Source of the DNA: Hexactinellida sp. DTS-2022
Taxonomy: Eukaryota > Porifera > Hexactinellida
Direction of reading: 5' to 3'
NCBI GenBank assembly: GCA_028753945.1
Contig: JAPNXP010000004.1
Coordinates: 806,001-870,000 of the forward strand
Length of the DNA stretch: 64,000 nt
Shown: positions 63,101-63,857 of the stretch, piece by piece
Numbering within the stretch: the stretch's first letter is position 1
Layout of the letters: each line of letters opens with the position of its first letter
Notes under the pieces: model-generated
Told to the model about the DNA's origin: nothing
The model's input: only the letters and a program-made list of their open reading frames with translations
The model's database searches: none
Translations under genes and position numbers: made by a program

Positions 63101-63857
63101 TCAATTCGTTCGTTCAGTTCGTTCCTTCATTTCGTTCGTTCGTTCGTTCAGTTCGTTCGTTCGTTCGTTCAGTTCGTTCGTTCAGTTCGTTCGTTCAGTT
63201 CATTCAACTGCCGTTCAGGCAACCGTTGGCGTTCGTTCAGTTCGTTCAGCGTAAATGACATAAAACTCGTTCGTTCAGTTCGTTCAGCGTAAATGACATA
63301 AAACTCGTTCGTGAACCTTTAATTCCCTGATTTTTAGATATACAGTGGAAGCCGCTTAATCGGGACGCCTCGGGAGTAGCTATTTAGTCCCGTTTATCCG
63401 GTTCTCCCGATTAACCGATATACTTTATACTATTTGATACGAATTTGTTTCCAAAGCCTCGTCCCAATTAACCGAATTTCCCGATTAACCGTCTCCCGAT
63501 TAAGCGGCTTCCACTGTACTATGATCGGTTAGATTCGTTGCTATATAATACCTTTCGTGCAGCTGAGATAGAGACCCTCTGATGATCCACAATTGTCCAT
63601 TCCCCAGCCAAGATTAGTACAATCGACTAGAGATGATTCATGTCCACTACAACTCACATCATCAAGCCAAAAGTCGTTGGTGATGGTGTTACCATGTCTG
63701 TAAGAGACATAATTGGCGAAGCCCAACTGTCTACAGGCAACAAGACTTTCTTCTGTATTCCATCCGTCGTCACAGACAGAGCCCCATCGACCATTGTGAA
63801 ATATCTCAAGTATTCCGTCATCAGTTCCGCTTCCGTAGAGACGAAGAGTACCATCAG
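1..63857 (-). CDS. Giant SRCR / VWA / Ig-like modular gene, 34 exons seen, both ends outside the window
   Basis: Seen: 34 minus-strand exons with AG acceptors and GT donors, in the order SRCR x6, then (VWA-a, VWA-b, Ig) x4. Exon lengths fit one phase scheme throughout: SRCR and Ig lengths are multiples of 3, and every A, B and C exon is 1 modulo 3. All join in frame, giving about 3,090 residues. Known: these domains are extracellular adhesion and ligand-binding modules, and phase 1-1 modules are typical of exon shuffling. Inferred: a secreted or membrane-anchored adhesion or recognition protein. The signal peptide, promoter, any transmembrane segment and the stop codon lie outside the window. 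Introns run from 85 bp to about 16 kb and hold nearly all the transposons. The alternative, several tandem genes, is less likely because no exon shows an internal start or stop and every junction is phase-compatible. Confidence 0.8.
191..1170. other. AT-rich intron sequence without a gene
   Basis: Intron between the cassette-4 Ig exon and VWA-4b exon C. The only structure I see is a short hairpin, with arms at 647-660 and 671-685 built on GAATTCCTCAAGCT. No coding signal was found on either strand. Confidence 0.5.
1171..1581. mobile_element. MITE-like element made of GTCGATTTTGTAAAATCGAC-type palindromes
   Basis: It begins TATATGTTATGTCGATTTTG and ends with the inverted form near 1581. The interior is a run of roughly 20-bp imperfect palindromes (TTGATTTTGTAAAATCGAC). 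The same family recurs at 8571-9843. It is a non-autonomous element of unknown superfamily, and the target duplication could not be fixed because both flanks are TA-rich. Confidence 0.6.
1700..2072 (-). CDS. VWA-4b exon C (C-terminal third of VWA domain)
   Basis: The acceptor is at 2073-2074 and the donor GTACAG follows 1700. It starts PRSVVNSS and has the conserved strand ILTSVTDA. The family motif YVALAWQTGGLAFDL follows, and it ends SWGTYG with the last codon split (phase 1), as in other type-b C exons. It has no cysteine pair, unlike the type-a C exons. Confidence 0.85.
2567..2783 (-). CDS. VWA-4b exon B (middle of VWA domain)
   Basis: Phase 2 in, phase 0 out, donor GTAAGT. It starts YGLVSFERT and has FGTASQL, then the loop GGTEEAYGAI that would supply the second MIDAS residue. 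It ends in strand HVILFTDE, whose Asp is the third MIDAS position. All the metal-site landmarks are present. Confidence 0.85.
3042..3124. repeat. Short GC-palindrome repeat (copy 1)
   Basis: This roughly 85-bp block, with the palindrome GGCCGCGTAGCGGCC and the motif GAGGTGCGTAGCAC, recurs inverted at 16066-16146. It stands out from the AT-rich intron by base composition. It is probably the end of a dispersed element of unknown class. Confidence 0.5.
3249..3453 (-). CDS. VWA-4b exon A (N-terminal third of VWA domain)
   Basis: Acceptor at 3454-3455, donor GTGAGA before 3249, phases 1 and 2. It has a linker of about 35 residues, then SSCVDMVFLVDRTPSFRSYL. The metal motif reads DRTPS (D-x-T-x-S) and is plausibly functional. 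It ends GNGCVN plus a split Arg codon completed by exon B. The two flanking cysteines occur in all type-b A exons. Confidence 0.85.
3644..4043 (-). CDS. VWA-4a exon C
   Basis: Starts PRSTDSTTQQYTYENT (phase 0). It has LTVVTYSG, then RLIGINFFSNIGFGNFS, then YVSLAFNTNGAVFDM, and ends SPCEING with a split Gly codon. The ending (xxCxxNG) marks it as type a, which is followed directly by the next VWA rather than by Ig. Confidence 0.85.
4422..4555. mobile_element. Fragment of a pogo/Tc1-like MITE
   Basis: CAGTACAACTTCGCTAGTAC followed by repeated TTAATACGAA/AGTACGAA units resembles the termini of the elements at 6592 and 7110. Only one end is clear. Confidence 0.4.
4600..4819 (-). CDS. VWA-4a exon B
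   Basis: Starts YGLTLFALTGG, contains YGTPAQL and GSGLEDGYPAI, and ends RRLVLFADE before donor GTTAGT. The terminal ADE keeps the metal-site Asp. This is the only type-a B exon of the four to do so. Confidence 0.85.
4873..5065 (-). CDS. VWA-4a exon A, intact MIDAS
   Basis: Starts EPIPSPFNQF and has CNSFELTNCVDLIFLLDISGS. DISGS is a perfect DxSxS metal site, the best in the window. It ends GTCEN plus a split Arg codon. With exon B (ADE) this is the only type-a domain predicted to bind metal. Confidence 0.88.
5290..5390. repeat. TTTG-run repeat block (copy 1)
   Basis: A (TTTG)n tract is followed by about 50 bp beginning CCGGATTGTATT and ending CATTTATAATTGAGAT. The block is nearly identical to 9866-9952, so it is a dispersed repeat. 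Its class is unknown. It ends about 25 bp from the Ig exon donor. Confidence 0.55.
5416..5682 (-). CDS. Ig-like exon of cassette 3
   Basis: Phase 1-1, 267 bp. It starts DPIKVISMNV, with the first cysteine in YEFTCTISSVP and the second in TYQYVCSASNSNGG, ending FTIIG. The D-x-YxCxAxN pattern is the classic Ig F-strand signature. Donor GTGAAA. Confidence 0.88.
6110..6479 (-). CDS. VWA-3b exon C
   Basis: Starts PRTIVETRYTKSS, has NGIILSVITNAGNFY, then DYVDIAWKTGGVAFNI, and ends IYIWGDPG with a split Gly codon (donor GTGAGT). It is type b and is followed by the Ig exon 5416-5682. Confidence 0.87.
6592..6713. mobile_element. pogo/Tc1-like MITE
   Basis: Inverted termini: CAGTTGAACCTCGTTAGTAC at the left, and a right end that inverts to CAGTAGAAGCTCGTTGGTAC. 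A TA dinucleotide precedes the left end, but a TA was not seen after the right end. Short and non-autonomous. Confidence 0.65.
6759..6867 (-). CDS. VWA-3b exon B, shortened
   Basis: Acceptor at 6868-6869, donor GTTTGT. At 109 bp it is half the usual 214-241 bp yet keeps the phases (2 in, 0 out). It reads YSGYFYTDVYYGIQYII and ends YIVVVTEQ. The GTPxQL segment and the metal-site Asp (TDE becomes TEQ) are missing. It was found by searching the A-C gap, so it is less certain than the other exons. Confidence 0.7.
7110..7262. mobile_element. pogo/Tc1-like MITE, diverged
   Basis: The inverted ends CTTCGTTCATACGAAC and GTTCGTACGAACGAAG enclose TTCGTATTAACCGG-type motifs shared with 6592-6713. The terminal bases are eroded. 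It lies in the VWA-3b A-B intron. Confidence 0.5.
7329..7524 (-). CDS. VWA-3b exon A, MIDAS lost
   Basis: Starts VDYAFTSRTQFP and has TSCVDMVFLLDNSLPYSTY. DNSLP lacks the second Ser of DxSxS. It ends GCSH plus two bases that form Tyr with exon B (donor GTGAGT). Together with the shortened exon B, this VWA is unlikely to bind metal. Confidence 0.82.
7893..8300. repeat. Partial copy of the foldback P-related element arm
   Basis: It starts at CTAGCGCGCTTCGCAGC and the palindrome CACACCAACCGCTTCGCGAT. It then matches the arm sequence of 57140-57500 through ATGACGTCATAACTTG to TGCCAAAAATCAGATTTGG. The outer terminus is missing. Confidence 0.65.
8335..8529. mobile_element. pogo-like MITE
   Basis: CAGTCAGGTTCTATTATTC at the left and a right end inverting to CAGTCAGGTCTGCTTATTA, with internal TTCATAATAAGC motifs. 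A TA precedes the left end, but the right flank is TT. Confidence 0.6.
8571..9843. mobile_element. TCGATTTTGT-palindrome elements forming a large inverted structure
   Basis: It opens TATATGTTACGTCGAATTTG and closes GACATAACATATA at 9843, with many TTGATTTTGTAAAATCGAC units inside. Arms at about 8981-9165 and 9490-9662 are inverted copies that include GGCCCGAGCGTTTCAAAT. The centre is interrupted by a separate MITE (9258-9430) lying between two element ends. It may be two abutting elements or one large foldback. Confidence 0.6.
9258..9430. mobile_element. TA-inserting MITE, AAGCGGCAC family (copy 1)
   Basis: CAAGTAAACCTCCCAAAGCG at the left and GTGCCGCTTTTG at the right, with an internal duplication of GAGAATGATTTTGTGCCGCT. 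A second copy with better termini lies at 50325-50508. It sits in TA repeats. Confidence 0.7.
9866..9952. repeat. TTTG-run repeat block (copy 2)
   Basis: It matches 5290-5390 from the TTTG run through CCGCATTTATAATTGAGAT. It abuts the MULE-like element. Confidence 0.55.
9974..10766. mobile_element. MULE-like element with 9-bp target duplication
   Basis: The 9-bp direct repeat CCAAATGTT flanks it (9965-9973 and 10767-10775). The inverted ends 9981-10025 and 10716-10760 carry GGAACTTTCGTCGCCGGAAT followed by repeats of GGAATTTTCGTCGCC. Both ends have exactly 7 bp outside the conserved motif. A 9-bp duplication is typical of Mutator-like elements. At 793 bp it is internally deleted and keeps only a transposase tail. 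Confidence 0.88.
10248..10547 (-). pseudogene. C-terminal remnant of a MULE transposase
   Basis: About 99 codons reading HTRGLNHSARTNNSVEGWHN followed by AFQSGISISHPSFPKLVNYL and ending near HNFTF. RTNNSVEGWHN is the well-known C-terminal motif of MULE transposases. The catalytic DDE region is absent. It lies inside the element with 9-bp duplications, which agrees with its class. Confidence 0.85.
10780..11022. repeat. Two direct copies of a ~100-bp AT-rich repeat
   Basis: Copies at 10780-10883 and 10921-11022 share AGGTAAACAA, ATGAATATTTGTTGTT and TTTACACAAATAGGTAAACA. An inverted relative occurs at about 16193-16290. Confidence 0.65.
11040..11450. repeat. Partial foldback-arm copy, interrupted by a hAT MITE
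   Basis: It matches the arm sequence at 55616-55850 (CATTAATGATGCGGACAC through CACCAACCG and CCGCGAAGCGACCTAG). It is split at 11230-11395 by a small hAT element. Confidence 0.65.
11230..11395. mobile_element. Small hAT-type MITE, TSD GGTGTGTG
   Basis: 8-bp duplications GGTGTGTG at 11222-11229 and 11396-11403. The ends are CAGGGGCG and CACCACTG, and the interior is rich in CCCGGGGCA motifs. Removing it restores the continuous foldback-arm repeat. Confidence 0.85.
11627..11935. mobile_element. hAT-type MITE (CAGGGGTTCTCAACC), TSD ATCTAGAC
   Basis: 8-bp duplications ATCTAGAC at 11619-11626 and 11936-11943. The left end is CAGGGGTTCTCAACC and the right end inverts to CAGGAGTTCTTAACC. This terminus is typical of hAT non-autonomous elements. 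309 bp, no coding. Confidence 0.92.
12182..12587 (-). CDS. VWA-3a exon C
   Basis: Starts AREIAPSFSNLTF, has NGVTLNTVSSSNKFYYF, RLIGMHYNTRTGVGNFS and YVELAWKSNGVAFDL, and ends LPCTLDG with a split Gly codon (donor GTGAGT). It carries the type-a cysteine pair (YCPNLI and LPC). Confidence 0.88.
13002..13242 (-). CDS. VWA-3a exon B
   Basis: Starts YGLTLYGTSS, contains FSSPSDLSTAI and GSKDGYEAI, and ends RKILIISNE before donor GTAAAC. The third metal-site Asp is replaced by Asn (SNE). Confidence 0.87.
13775..13979 (-). CDS. VWA-3a exon A, MIDAS altered
   Basis: Linker TPRIYPQYSQFTYIP, then CNSIALQETHCMDLVLLIDISAYTDT. DISAY keeps D and the first S but lacks the last Ser of DxSxS. It ends STCSN plus a split Arg codon. 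Confidence 0.85.
14152..14424 (-). CDS. Ig-like exon of cassette 2
   Basis: Phase 1-1, 273 bp. It starts APVLVSAINS, with the first cysteine in YSFSCIATSVS, then IFIDGSWYSNEGS, then the second cysteine in YNFICVANSSIGGD. Donor GTTAGT. It is closest to the cassette-1 Ig, sharing IDGxWYSN and CVANSS. Confidence 0.88.
14701..15109 (-). CDS. VWA-2b exon C
   Basis: Starts PRSIVSSSTTKLS, has AGVILSVLSLANRFYY and YVELAWETGGIAFDL, and ends ITSTYG with a split codon (donor GTAAGA). Type b. Confidence 0.88.
15491..15707 (-). CDS. VWA-2b exon B
   Basis: Starts YGLTLFEDYSEII, contains FGTPSQL and ILGGTEDGLLAI, and ends HIILVTDE before donor GTATTA. GGT and TDE supply plausible second and third metal-site residues. 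Confidence 0.88.
16066..16146. repeat. Short GC-palindrome repeat (copy 2, inverted)
   Basis: Reverse-strand match to 3042-3124 with GGCCGCAGAGCGGCC and GAGGTGCGTAGCACC. It lies next to the satellite unit. Confidence 0.5.
16150..17300. repeat. Diverged single unit of the hairpin satellite
   Basis: It matches units of the 23.5-39.2 kb array: CATCATCACCTCAAGGT, GCGCACTCGATAACCCC, GTCTCATGGGTTACAGATGTG on the minus strand, and AACACTCTGTTCTGTGG. It ends with two copies of the palindromic motif (about 17187-17225 and 17264-17298). It lies in the VWA-2b A-B intron. Confidence 0.75.
17937..18132 (-). CDS. VWA-2b exon A
   Basis: Starts ANTFTYESISTIG, then SNCVDMVFLIDRTSSLNSYL. DRTSS (D-x-T-x-S) is a plausible metal site. 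It ends SCIN plus a split Arg codon, donor GTAGGT. With exon B (TDE) it forms an apparently competent VWA. Confidence 0.87.
18133..18727. other. Intron sequence without recognisable features
   Basis: AT-rich. I found no gene, hairpin or terminal repeat here. Confidence 0.4.
18728..21090 (+). pseudogene. Decayed hAT transposase (TTF-type zinc finger / DUF4371 kind)
   Basis: Order seen: GLYGFNNWKIA with HEESLAH (TTF-type zinc-finger style, 18790-18905), then frames broken by stops. Next come ADFVICLQLFRKVLTLT (from about 19865) and FISKLDRRF (about 20185). Last is YQIATGENDRSFS with MKLVKTYLEAKW (20995-21075), matching the hAT C-terminal ERSFS dimerisation motif. The stops, frameshifts and two insertions (about 19205-19425 and 20382-20935) mean it is dead. 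It is opposite in strand to the host gene and lies in its intron. Confidence 0.75.
20382..20935. mobile_element. GGTCCGG-rich MITE, truncated copy inside the hAT pseudogene
   Basis: It starts TGTCACGAAAAGATTGGTCC, as does 39825-40487, and shares the internal segment from CTCCCACTAGTGCGAAATTG to TTGGAATGGCTGCCAAAAC. The right terminus is missing. It splits the transposase reading. Confidence 0.75.
21568..21967 (-). CDS. VWA-2a exon C
   Basis: Starts PRQTSAFTEQYNYENT, has IALSIVSYG, RLLGIIYNNRIGFG and YYELAWSTNGAAFDF, and ends ATCEFNG with a split codon (donor GTTAGT). Type-a cysteine pair (YCPMLL and ATC). Confidence 0.88.
22216..22447 (-). CDS. VWA-2a exon B
   Basis: Starts FGLTLFGLSTG, contains FGTAQQL and GVEDAYLGI, and ends RRMLLVTKE before donor GTAAAA. 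Lys replaces the third metal-site Asp. Confidence 0.87.
22448..23141. other. Intron, nothing recognised
   Basis: Intron between VWA-2a exons A and B. AT-rich, with a short (TA)n run near 22673. No gene or repeat family was recognised. Confidence 0.4.
23142..23337 (-). CDS. VWA-2a exon A, MIDAS lost
   Basis: Starts EIPTYPFEQFTPGF, then CGNFHYTNCVDLVLVISLTQRL. The first metal-site Asp is replaced (VISLTQ), so DxSxS is gone. It ends YNCVN plus two bases, donor GTAAGT. Confidence 0.85.
25750..26171. mobile_element. hAT-type MITE packed with GACCCAT repeats, TSD CACTATAC
   Basis: 8-bp duplications CACTATAC at 25742-25749 and 26172-26179. The ends are CAGAGTGGACCATGGGTC and, inverted, CAGAGTGGCCCATGGGTC. 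Both halves are runs of GACCCAT / ATGGGTC. The insertion split one copy of the palindromic motif, and removing it restores that motif. Confidence 0.92.
28900..29930. repeat. AT-rich spacer with two short tandem duplications
   Basis: A ~196-bp direct repeat (about 29126-29320 and 29322-29514) shares GGATTAAGTTTATATTTCCA and a poly-C run. A further ~110-bp repeat (about 29578-29770) shares ATAGTA(G/A)(C/T)AGCTATTGAAT. It interrupts the satellite array. No coding. Confidence 0.55.
38540..39220. repeat. Cluster of about 11 copies of a ~60-bp palindromic motif
   Basis: Core GGGCCACTATACTATAGTAT followed by AGTCGGCACAGTAATAAT, with spacer CCAAAGCACTAAGACCAAT or AAGGCAGTAAGATTAGAA. One copy (about 38990) is a perfect palindrome bounded by CTGTGCCGAC and GTCGGCACAG. 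Single copies or small groups lie near 12089, 17187-17298, 25483-25690, 26170-26320, 30206-30305, 37022 and 50022-50112, nearly always beside AAT repeats. Confidence 0.85.
39290..39553 (-). CDS. Ig-like exon of cassette 1
   Basis: Phase 1-1, 264 bp. It starts EPVKIITTDVLTN, with the first cysteine in YQFSCAAASPS, then LLIDGEWYSNHNS, then the second cysteine in YYFLCVANSSMGSD, ending YYIIG. Donor GTAAGT. Confidence 0.9.
39825..40487. mobile_element. GGTCCGG-rich MITE next to a splice donor
   Basis: Terminal TGTCACGAAAA and inverted CGTGACA, flanked by GGAA on both sides (39821-39824 and 40488-40491). Both halves are dense in GGTCCGG / CCGGACC. The superfamily is uncertain because the target duplication may be 4-5 bp. 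It ends 11 bp from the donor of VWA-1b exon C. Confidence 0.75.
40499..40904 (-). CDS. VWA-1b exon C
   Basis: Starts PRTILDSTITNST, has ASIILSAATIADDFY, LIGFGNN and YVDVAWQTGGVAFDL, and ends FSISFNYG with a split codon (donor GTGAGT). Type b, followed by the cassette-1 Ig exon. Confidence 0.88.
41045..41350. mobile_element. hAT-type MITE packed with GACCCGG repeats, TSD ATATACAC
   Basis: 8-bp duplications ATATACAC at 41037-41044 and 41351-41358. The ends are CAGGCTTGGACCGGG and an inverted match. GACCCGG is repeated on both sides of an AT-rich centre. It lies in the VWA-1b B-C intron. Confidence 0.92.
41556..41769 (-). CDS. VWA-1b exon B
   Basis: Starts YGLSIFEDSATRI, contains WGTPSEL and GYNEEGLVAI, and ends HIVLFTDE before donor GTAAAT. 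It keeps the third metal-site Asp. Its upstream intron holds the 9.4-kb P element. Confidence 0.88.
41960..43007. mobile_element. Element nested in the left arm of the P element
   Basis: Inverted ends of about 195 bp (41960-42154 and 42811-43007) start CATTGTATGACTGAAAATGT and include CCCCGCCCCAA. Comparison with the uninterrupted right arm (51185-51200) gives the insertion point. The bases just outside are inverted rather than direct (CTGAA against TTCAG). The interior is non-coding as far as I can tell. Confidence 0.8.
43437..45994 (-). pseudogene. THAP-domain P-element transposase, broken by a frameshift
   Basis: The start at 45994 opens MPHKCSVVQC. A THAP zinc finger follows (Cys5, Cys10, Cys53, His56 in C-x4-C-x42-C-x2-H, with FPSNTDLRQRW between and NPIPTI after). 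The frame runs about 427 codons. Coding then continues in another frame for about 445 codons to 43437, with YDTVHLVKNIRNNLLGRRFF, PLERRFSQYR and AYISGYITRSLLKQSKCQNC, all typical of P transposase / THAP9-like proteins. The shift falls near 44775-44830, in the catalytic part, so the copy is probably inactive. A tiny intron is a less likely alternative. Confidence 0.88.
46400..50115. repeat. Hairpin satellite units inside the P element
   Basis: Hairpins start near 46406, 47267 and 48795, with the same unit blocks as 23.5-38.5 kb. It ends with two palindromic motifs (about 50022 and 50075). It lies upstream of the transposase start, within the P terminal repeats. I saw no target duplication at its edges. 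Confidence 0.85.
50325..50508. mobile_element. TA-inserting MITE, AAGCGGCAC family (copy 2)
   Basis: Ends CAGGTAAACCTCCCAAAGCG and its inverse, flanked by TA (50323-50324 and 50509-50510), with an internal repeat of CTCCGAGAAGCGGCACAAAA. It is Tc1/mariner-like by target choice and nested in the P element. Confidence 0.85.
51404..51599 (-). CDS. VWA-1b exon A
   Basis: Starts DVVYSFSELVSFP, then SSCVDMVFLVDKTGSMGSYY. DKTGS is a plausible D-x-T-G-S metal site. It ends NSCQN plus a split Arg codon, donor GTAAAT. The preceding intron is only 85 bp, while the following one is about 9.6 kb because of the P element. Confidence 0.9.
51685..52078 (-). CDS. VWA-1a exon C
   Basis: Starts LPAATKEFTYEEI, has NDVILSVVTNADTY, RIIGMSGSNRLGYGNYS and YVELAWLSGGASYDL, and ends TPCSFNG with a split codon (donor GTAAGA). 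Type-a cysteine pair (FCANLI and TPC). Confidence 0.88.
52374..52599 (-). CDS. VWA-1a exon B
   Basis: Starts YGLTVFGSSIG, contains FGTPSQL and SADGYKAI, and ends KKILFITNQ before donor GTATGT. Asn replaces the third metal-site Asp (TNQ). Confidence 0.87.
53151..53355 (-). CDS. VWA-1a exon A, MIDAS lost
   Basis: Starts VLEFPISPFLQF, then CNSYELSNCIDLIFVIDVNLLTS. DVNLL is not DxSxS. It ends LNCTN plus a split Arg codon. This is the first VWA exon after the SRCR block. Confidence 0.87.
53356..54351. other. Intron between the SRCR block and the first VWA
   Basis: Mostly non-repetitive AT-rich sequence. A short CAGTGGCGTATCCAGAAGG stretch near 54117 looks like one end of a hAT-type element, but no partner end was found. 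Confidence 0.4.
54352..54660 (-). CDS. SRCR domain 6 (single exon)
   Basis: Phase 1-1. It starts VPDGTLRLYGSGTDDG, has RWGTVCDDGWG, VACKQLGF, FWLDDVICNGDE and LVDC, and ends LYLNCTYG (donor GTAATA). Six cysteines, as in group-A SRCR. It is the last SRCR before the VWA cassettes. Confidence 0.93.
55003..55548. mobile_element. hAT-type MITE packed with GACTCG/GAGTCA repeats, TSD CTGAAAAG
   Basis: 8-bp duplications CTGAAAAG at 54995-55002 and 55549-55556. The ends are CAGGGCTTTTCA and, inverted, CAGGACTTTTCA. The interior is tandem GACTCGGTGACTCGAGTCAC. The intact opposite arm (57355-57375) shows the empty site. Confidence 0.95.
55908..56255. mobile_element. hAT-type MITE, TSD GGCAGAAC
   Basis: 8-bp duplications GGCAGAAC at 55900-55907 and 56256-56263. 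The ends are CAGTGGCGGCGCGAG and, inverted, CAGAGGTGGCGCCACGC. GGGGCAAG motifs lie inside. Nested near the centre of the foldback element. Confidence 0.92.
56296..57135. mobile_element. Inverted-repeat element, TGTTGTATGACGG ends
   Basis: The left end TGTTGTATGACGGTTTACT inverts at 57117-57135. A likely 4-bp duplication GGTC (56292-56295 and 57136-57139) fits the uninterrupted sequence in related copies. A second pair of inverted arms lies at about 56807-56875 and 56960-57029. Superfamily not determined. Confidence 0.75.
56406..56798. mobile_element. GTGACCC-rich insertion nested in the TGTTGTATG element
   Basis: Flanked by CTTATG on both sides (56400-56405 and 56799-56804). The ends CATGGCTCCCAAG and (inverted) CATACCTCCAAAG match imperfectly. 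It carries several GACCC(A/G)C motifs. It interrupts an inverted-repeat arm that is intact on the other side (57025-57040). hAT-like by appearance only. Confidence 0.6.
57778..58255. mobile_element. hAT-type MITE packed with GGTCCAGA/GGACCGG repeats, TSD AATTGTAT
   Basis: 8-bp duplications AATTGTAT at 57770-57777 and 58256-58263. The ends CAGAGATGCAGCGGTC are inverted at the right. The interior has repeated CGGTCCAGACCGATGAAA and GGACCGGACC. Confidence 0.94.
58737..59042 (-). CDS. SRCR domain 5 (single exon)
   Basis: Phase 1-1, 306 bp. VDGALRLYGSG, RWGTVCDDGWG, VACKQLGF, FWLDDVICIGNE, LLDCRNDGWG, LYLNCSTG, donor GTATAT. Six cysteines. Nearly the same as domains 3 and 6. Confidence 0.93.
59265..59603. 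mobile_element. hAT-type MITE (CAGTGGCGTAG), TSD TACCGAAG
   Basis: 8-bp duplications TACCGAAG at 59257-59264 and 59604-59611. The ends are CAGTGGCGTAGGGAGG and, inverted, CAGGGGCGTAGCTAGGG, with GGGGTCCTGGGGG / GGACCCCCCC inside. It lies in the SRCR4-SRCR5 intron. Confidence 0.93.
59891..60196 (-). CDS. SRCR domain 4 (single exon)
   Basis: Phase 1-1. VDGTLRLYGFGNDDG, RWGSVCDDGWG, VACKQLGF, FWLDDVICNGDE, LVDCRNDGWG, LYLNCTAG, donor GTAATA. It is the most divergent of the six around the fifth cysteine (NCGYYEG). Confidence 0.93.
60261..60569 (-). CDS. SRCR domain 3 (single exon)
   Basis: Phase 1-1. VSDGTLRLYGSG, RWGSVCDDGWRS, VACKQLGY, FWLDDVICSGNE, LLECRNDGWG, LYLNCTNG, donor GTAATA. Only 64 bp of intron separate it from domain 4, the tightest pair in the SRCR block. 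Confidence 0.93.
60570..61041. other. Intron, nothing recognised
   Basis: AT-rich intron between SRCR domains 2 and 3. No terminal repeats or coding signal seen. Confidence 0.4.
61042..61344 (-). CDS. SRCR domain 2 (single exon)
   Basis: Phase 1-1, 303 bp. DGALRLYGSGTDYG, RWGSVCDDGWG, VACKQLGF, FWLDDVICNGDE, LVDCTNDGWG, IYLSCKLG, donor GTAAAT. Its acceptor is 3 bp nearer the core than in most of the others. Confidence 0.92.
61648..61826. repeat. Inverted-repeat block with GGGTATA motifs
   Basis: TAGCAGCCCAGATTAACCCC at the left is nearly inverted by the GTATAATCTGGGCTA end at the right, with several GGGTATA/TATACCC copies between. A target duplication could not be fixed. Probably another small element. 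Confidence 0.5.
62383..62580. repeat. Element remnants: pogo-like end and ACCGAATA/ACCAAATA repeats
   Basis: About 62383-62415 reads, inverted, CAGTCGACTCCGCTTAATTG, like a pogo terminus. It is followed by repeated TTGACCAAATATATTCG units and an inverted CCGAATACCAAATA (62430-62580). No complete element was defined. Confidence 0.45.
62938..63329. mobile_element. hAT-type MITE packed with TTCGTTCAG repeats
   Basis: The ends CAGGGAATGAAAGGTT and, inverted, CAGGGAATTAAAGGTT are flanked by TTTTTTAG (62930-62937) and ATTTTTAG (63330-63337), 7 of 8 matching. The interior is a long run of TTCGTTCAGTTCG units built on the subterminal CGAACG motif. Confidence 0.85.
63343..63516. mobile_element. pogo/Tc1-like MITE with TA duplication
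   Basis: The ends CAGTGGAAGCCGCTTAATCG are perfectly inverted at the right, with TA on both sides (63341-63342 and 63517-63518). Multiple CCCGATTAACCG motifs inside. 174 bp. Confidence 0.92.
63552..63857 (-). CDS. SRCR domain 1 seen (single exon); gene continues upstream
   Basis: Phase 1-1. ADGTLRLYGSGTDDG, RWGSVCDDGWNT, VACRQLGF, FWLDDVSCSGHE, LVDCTNLGWG, LYLSCTKG, donor GTATTA. Six cysteines. The acceptor AG lies at 63858-63859 and phase 1 demands a preceding exon, so the gene's 5' part is beyond the window. Confidence 0.92.

Noticed and set aside
63037-63258. Open frame rich in FVQFVRSVRS-type repeats
   Set aside because: It translates the TTCGTTCAG tandem repeat inside a hAT MITE.
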